From Beduinella massiliensis (GTDB lineage: Bacteria > Bacillota > Clostridia > Christensenellales > Aristaeellaceae), in NCBI RefSeq assembly GCF_900199405.1, contig NZ_LT963430.1:3731894-3795893 (forward strand): DNA of 64,000 nucleotides, given 5' to 3'. Within the stretch, counting starts at the first letter, position 1, and each line of letters opens with the position of its first letter. The position numbers and the translations under genes were made by a program. Below the pieces are notes generated by a model. The model ran no database searches. It was not told the origin of the DNA and saw nothing but the letters and a program-made list of their open reading frames with translations. Shown in pieces: positions 61,266 through 64,000 of the stretch.

Positions 61266-62087
61266 TTACTTGGGCTGCGGGGTGCCCGCCATCACCGGGT
61301 AACTGAGCGCGAGGCAGCAGACCGCACTGATCGCGCGGATCGTCGGCCAGCGCTTCATGATGAACGTAGCCGCGTCCTCCATAAAACGCACGATGCTCAT
61401 GAATTGCGGCATGAGTTCCCACATTTCCTGTTCACCGAGCCTGGAAATCTGATCAAAAAAGCCGTTGACCGCAGGCACGATCATCAGGAGGAAGCAGGCG
61501 ACCGGCACGCCGATCGTCACAGCAATCGTCTGCACCTTCCAGCGGCGCAGCAGGCAAAAGTACAGATAATAGAAACAGCACCACTGAATCATGGACGTGT
61601 AGGTGTACCATGCGTTCTGCCAGACCATCTGCGTCACCGAGCCAAGCGTGGTGGCGCGGGCGGTCGTGTACATGGTCCACATGCTGATGCCGTAGCGTGC
61701 AGGGTTTCCCTGCGCCATGAGCGTCACCACCGCGGCATCCAGCATCGTCAACAGCGCGCTCACGATCACGCCCAGGGCGCTGATGACGAGAATTTCAGCG
61801 ATGACGCCGCCGTAAACGGAAAGCCGCGGCGTCGCCCTCGTAATCAGAAAGCGGGCGTCCGTGTTCGCCGCGCGGTGCATGAGGATGAACATGATGACGC
61901 CGGTGGCGGAAAACATCGTCGAAACGCTGGTCAAATTGACGTTTCCTTCCACAAAGACCGCCAGCACGTATACGGCGATTTCCATCAGCAGCACCACGCC
62001 CGCCGTGACCAGAATGAGCTGCCAGCCCTTCTTCCACAGGTATCGCAGCGTGCCCTCGAAGCGCGACCTCTTAAGCGCCGATTCCAT
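61266..62087 (-). CDS. ABC-2-type membrane protein of the YtrA operon
   Basis: A 273-residue protein with six predicted membrane helices (VTAGVVLLMEIAVYVLAVFV, VSTMFSATGVIMFILM, IAEILVISALGVIVSALL, and others). It partners the ABC ATPase encoded just upstream, overlapping it by 17 bases. The ATG at 62087 follows GGGGGTTGAGG. A TTG at 62096 is an alternative. In YtrA-type systems such exporters respond to cell-wall antibiotics, but the cargo is unknown here. No enzyme motif is seen. Confidence 0.8.
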   Translation of the reverse strand: MESALKRSRFEGTLRYLWKKGWQLILVTAGVVLLMEIAVYVLAVFVEGNVNLTSVSTMFSATGVIMFILMHRAANTDARFLITRATPRLSVYGGVIAEILVISALGVIVSALLTMLDAAVVTLMAQGNPARYGISMWTMYTTARATTLGSVTQMVWQNAWYTYTSMIQWCCFYYLYFCLLRRWKVQTIAVTIGVPVACFLLMIVPAVNGFFDQISRLGEQEMWELMPQFMSIVRFMEDAATFIMKRWPTIRAISAVCCLALSYPVMAGTPQPK

Positions 62088-62961
62088 CGTCCTCAACCCC
62101 CTTCTTCTCTTCCGTGAGCAGTACGAACAGACGCTGCAGGCCGATGGGCTCCGTCTTCACCGTGTCCGGGAACACGTGGGGCTCGCTCAGGAACACGCTG
62201 CGGGCCATCGCGCCCGCGAAGACCTCCTCGCGCAGCACCCGCAGCCCCTGCGTGGCCGCGACCACCGCCTCCGGCGTGCCGCTGACCGCGACGCTGAGCT
62301 CGCGCAGCGTATCCACGTCCTGCTGCAAAATCAGCCTGCCGTGGTCGATCATGACAGCGACCTCCAGCACGCGCGCCACCTCGTCGATGAGGTGCGTGCT
62401 GAGCACGATGGTGCGCGGGTTCTCCGCGTAAGAGTCGATCAGCGCGTCGTAAAAGCGCTCGCGGCTGACCGCGTCGAGCCCCAGGCTCGGCTCGTCGAAG
62501 ATCGTAATCGACGCCTGCGACGCAAGGCCGCAGACGAGCCCGACCGCGGTCTGCATGCCGCGCGACAGGCCCTTGGTCTTGCGTCGCACGTCCAGCTCGA
62601 ACTGGTCGATCATCTTGGTGCAGACCGCGTCGCTCCAGTTCGGGTGCAGCCTGCGCTCGACGTCCAGCACGTCCTTCACCCGCGTCAGCCCGCCAAAATC
62701 CGGGGTGTCGCTGATAAAGCACAGGCTCCCCAGCGCCGCCGCGCTGTTCTGGGGCGTGCGGCCGTTTATGAGCACCTGACCGCTGCGGGTAAACGCCTGC
62801 GCCGTAAGCAGCCGCAGAAACGTCGATTTGCCCGCCCCGTTTCGGCCCAGCAGACCGTAAATATGCCCGCTCTCCATCTTGCAGCTGAAATGATCGAGCG
62901 CCTGCGTCTTGCCAAAGCGCATGGACAAATCCTTCGCCTCGATCGCCGGTATATCCGCCAT
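62071..62961 (-). CDS. ABC transporter ATP-binding protein (YtrB-like)
   Basis: A 296-residue ATPase. Walker A is GRNGAGKST, the signature is LSRGMQTAVG (LSxGM variant as in YtrB/CcmA-like proteins), and Walker B is ITIFDEPSLGLD, followed by the switch His in LSTHLIDE. A C-terminal extension (about 215-296) ends LFVLLTEEKKG. It would power the membrane protein encoded downstream. The ATG at 62961 lies two bases after the GntR regulator stop, so regulator and ATPase are tightly coupled. The gene layout GntR, ATPase, permease matches YtrABC-type operons. Confidence 0.92.
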   Translation of the reverse strand: MADIPAIEAKDLSMRFGKTQALDHFSCKMESGHIYGLLGRNGAGKSTFLRLLTAQAFTRSGQVLINGRTPQNSAAALGSLCFISDTPDFGGLTRVKDVLDVERRLHPNWSDAVCTKMIDQFELDVRRKTKGLSRGMQTAVGLVCGLASQASITIFDEPSLGLDAVSRERFYDALIDSYAENPRTIVLSTHLIDEVARVLEVAVMIDHGRLILQQDVDTLRELSVAVSGTPEAVVAATQGLRVLREEVFAGAMARSVFLSEPHVFPDTVKTEPIGLQRLFVLLTEEKKGVEDDGIGA

Positions 62962-62963
62962 CT

Positions 62964-63338
62964 TTATTCTCCTCCGTCTTCGTTCATGTACGCGTCCACC
63001 GCCGCGCGAATCTGATCGCTCCTGATGCCGAGCGCCTTCGCCTCCGCGATGAGCGACGGCAGCCGCGCCTCAAAAAACGCTTTCTGCCGCTTTTGCTCGA
63101 CGAGCTCCCGACTCCCCGGGGATACGAACATGCCGATTCCCCGTTTTTTGTAGATGATCCCCTCGTCCACCAGCAGGGAAAACCCCTTGGCGACCGTCGC
63201 CGGATTGATGTTGAAGTGCCGCGAAACAGCGTTGGTCGAGGGCACCGCGTCCTCCGGCTCCAGCCTTCCGGCGAGGATGTCGTCCTCGATCATCTGGGCT
63301 ACCTGCATGTATATGCTGACGCCTTCTTGAAAGGGCAT
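62964..63338 (-). CDS. GntR family regulator, YtrA subfamily
   Basis: A 124-residue regulator. The winged helix-turn-helix (about 15-75) reads YMQVAQMIEDDILAGRLEPEDAVPST and VSRHFNINPATVAKGFSLLVDEGIIYKKRGIGMFV. Only a short helical C-terminus follows, as in the YtrA subfamily, which lacks a large effector domain. Members repress their own ABC operon and are released by wall-active compounds. The ATG at 63338 lies seven bases after GGAGG. A palindrome that overlaps the -10 box of its promoter is the probable operator. Confidence 0.93.
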   Translation of the reverse strand: MPFQEGVSIYMQVAQMIEDDILAGRLEPEDAVPSTNAVSRHFNINPATVAKGFSLLVDEGIIYKKRGIGMFVSPGSRELVEQKRQKAFFEARLPSLIAEAKALGIRSDQIRAAVDAYMNEDGGE

Positions 63339-63380
63339 GCGGCATCCTCCTTTCCGGTTTATTGGTTGCTCCGTTGAGTG

Positions 63381-63429
63381 GTTCATTAGTGATGTAATGA
63401 ACTATAACACCCTTTCTTTCAAATGTCAA
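63381..63429 (-). promoter_or_regulatory. Promoter and operator of the YtrA-type operon
   Basis: Minus-strand TTGACA (63424-63429), a 17-base spacer and TATAGT (63401-63406). GTTCATTA (63381-63388) and TAATGAAC (63395-63402) form a perfect 8-bp inverted repeat with a six-base gap that overlaps the end of the -10 box, consistent with autorepression. Confidence 0.85.
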
Positions 63430-63458
63430 GCCCTAAAACCGGAAATTCAAAAAAATGA

Positions 63459-63488
63459 TTGACACCTGGAAGCTGCCGGGCGTATACT
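63459..63488 (+). promoter_or_regulatory. Promoter of the leader peptide / DAHP synthase transcript
   Basis: TTGACA (63459-63464), an 18-base spacer and TATACT (63483-63488). Transcription would start near 63495. Confidence 0.82.
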
Positions 63489-63518
63489 GAAGCCACGACA
63501 AGACCGGGAGGTATTTTC

Positions 63519-63596
63519 ATGACGTCATCTGTGCGCGCGTACGCCTATCAGATCCTGTATTATTGCGATAATACGGGCTGTTTGCGTTGCGCATAG
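63519..63596 (+). CDS. Tyrosine-rich leader peptide of the DAHP synthase gene
   Basis: A 25-codon reading frame starts at ATG 63519, seven bases after GGGAGG, and ends at TAG 63594-63596. Tyr occupies positions 8, 10, 14 and 15 (codons at 63540, 63546, 63558 and 63561), with no Phe or Trp. Cys occurs at 16, 21 and 24. A terminator hairpin follows 25 bases after the stop, and the DAHP synthase gene begins 35 bases after that. DAHP synthase makes the first intermediate of aromatic amino acids. Stalling at Tyr codons when charged tRNA-Tyr is low would favour an antiterminator. This is the arrangement of classical ribosome-mediated attenuation. The peptide itself probably has no function. Confidence 0.75.
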   Translation: MTSSVRAYAYQILYYCDNTGCLRCA

Positions 63597-63651
63597 AGGA
63601 TACGGTCCATCGGCGCAATTCAGGCAGTCCCGAAAAGGGACTGCCTTTTTT
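63575..63651 (+). terminator. Attenuator: terminator with competing antiterminator pairing
   Basis: The terminator pairs AGGCAGTCCC (63622-63631) with GGGACTGCCT (63637-63646) and ends in six T residues (63646-63651). GGGCTG (63575-63580), just downstream of the last Tyr codons, can pair with CAGTCC (63625-63630) in the terminator stem, with one G-U step. GTTGCGC and GCGCAAT can form another hairpin between them. No T-box motif is present. Confidence 0.75.
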
Positions 63652-63685
63652 GTAGCATGGCAGCACGGAAAGGAAGGCACACTTT

Positions 63686-64000
63686 ATGATTATTATCCTG
63701 AAAAACGGCACCCCGCAGCAGAGAATCGACGAACTCATCCGCGACGTGGAGAAGATGGGCGTGCATGTGCACTACAGTGCAGGTACGCAATCGACTATTC
63801 TGGGCCTCGTCGGCGACGTATCCCACGTGAACCCCGACACCCTGCGCGCAAACGACGTGGTAGCGGACGTCAGGCGTATTTCGGAGCCCTACAAGGCGGC
63901 AAACCGGCGCTTTCACCCGGACGATACGCTCATCACGGTCGCCGGGCGGACGATCGGCGAGGGCTTCTTCCACGTGATTGCAGGCCCTTGCTCGGTGGAA
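63686..64000 (+). CDS. aroF: 3-deoxy-7-phosphoheptulonate (DAHP) synthase, N-terminal part
   Basis: The frame is open to the window end (105 codons). MIIILKNGTPQQRIDELIRDVEKMGVHVHYS is the ferredoxin-like N-terminal domain of type I-beta DAHP synthases (about 1-70), which in relatives gives feedback control by aromatic products. ISEPYKAANRRFHPDDT then leads into the barrel, and FHVIAGPCSVE (about 95-105) holds the start of the catalytic core with the PEP-site residues. The enzyme joins PEP and erythrose-4-phosphate, the first step of the shikimate pathway. The ATG at 63686 has AAAGGAAGG upstream. Expression is probably controlled by the Tyr leader and attenuator just upstream. Confidence 0.93.
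   Translation, partial: MIIILKNGTPQQRIDELIRDVEKMGVHVHYSAGTQSTILGLVGDVSHVNPDTLRANDVVADVRRISEPYKAANRRFHPDDTLITVAGRTIGEGFFHVIAGPCSVE

Noticed and set aside
59709-62117. An 802-codon plus-strand open frame antisense to the YtrA-type operon
   Set aside because: It has no ribosome site or recognisable domain and is a shadow of the minus-strand genes, which carry clear Walker motifs, membrane helices and a signal peptide.
63489-63685. T-box riboswitch ahead of DAHP synthase
   Set aside because: The leader is too short, and the AGGGTGGNACCGCG-type antiterminator core is absent. The Tyr-rich peptide and terminator explain the region better.

Overview
The window looks like the chromosome of a high-GC (roughly 60% by eye) member of the Bacillota, probably Clostridia. 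The reasons are strong GGAGG-type ribosome binding sites with frequent GTG/TTG starts, sigma-A promoters with 17-bp spacers, CotS-like kinases, Tex, YtrA-type GntR/ABC operons, paired MATE pumps and Thr-Pro linkers in exported proteins. A Christensenellales-like placement is only a guess. No rRNA, tRNA, CRISPR or prophage was seen. The window starts inside a DUF4838-type gene and ends inside a DAHP synthase gene.

Layout. 0-9 kb: a mostly minus-strand block with a histidine phosphatase, a DegT aminotransferase, MgtE, and an operon of MBOAT acyltransferase, two SGNH-like membrane proteins and a D,D-carboxypeptidase, which is a likely envelope O-acylation cassette. 9-17.5 kb: a MATE pump behind two tandem terminator-like hairpins, an esterase, a Tet(M)-like GTPase, an AraC/GyrI regulator, an unidentified TIM-barrel-like protein, and a second MATE pump translationally coupled to a cytidylate-kinase-like protein. 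17.5-34 kb: housekeeping and envelope genes (HtrA, Tex, two glycosyltransferases, YchF, an ECF sigma factor with a DUF4367-like membrane partner, a J-domain protein, TVP38, a membrane glycosyltransferase, MurA, a tandem HD/HD-GYP protein and an SH3b protein). 34-40 kb: an operon of ATP-grasp, PflX-like radical SAM, APH-like kinase and aldose epimerase, then glycerate kinase and a low-molecular-weight phosphatase. 40-43 kb: an IS1182-family fossil cut by an intact IS3-family element. 43-64 kb: a split chromate transporter, ROK kinase, APH-like kinase, an Fbp-type ABC importer, GH36 alpha-galactosidase, MFS, a UgpABE-GDPD glycerophosphodiester operon facing a LysR regulator, and a YtrA-type operon carrying a large unidentified secreted protein.

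Regulation is unusually readable. About twenty promoters, several operators and many terminators can be placed. The most interesting element is at the right edge. A 25-codon leader peptide with four Tyr codons is followed by an alternative pairing and an intrinsic terminator just before the DAHP synthase gene, which reads as tyrosine-sensing ribosome-mediated attenuation. Second is the pair of hairpins with identical 14-nt loops ahead of the first MATE gene. Third is a family of hairpin-rich dispersed repeats near 24.4, 34.0 and 45.2 kb.
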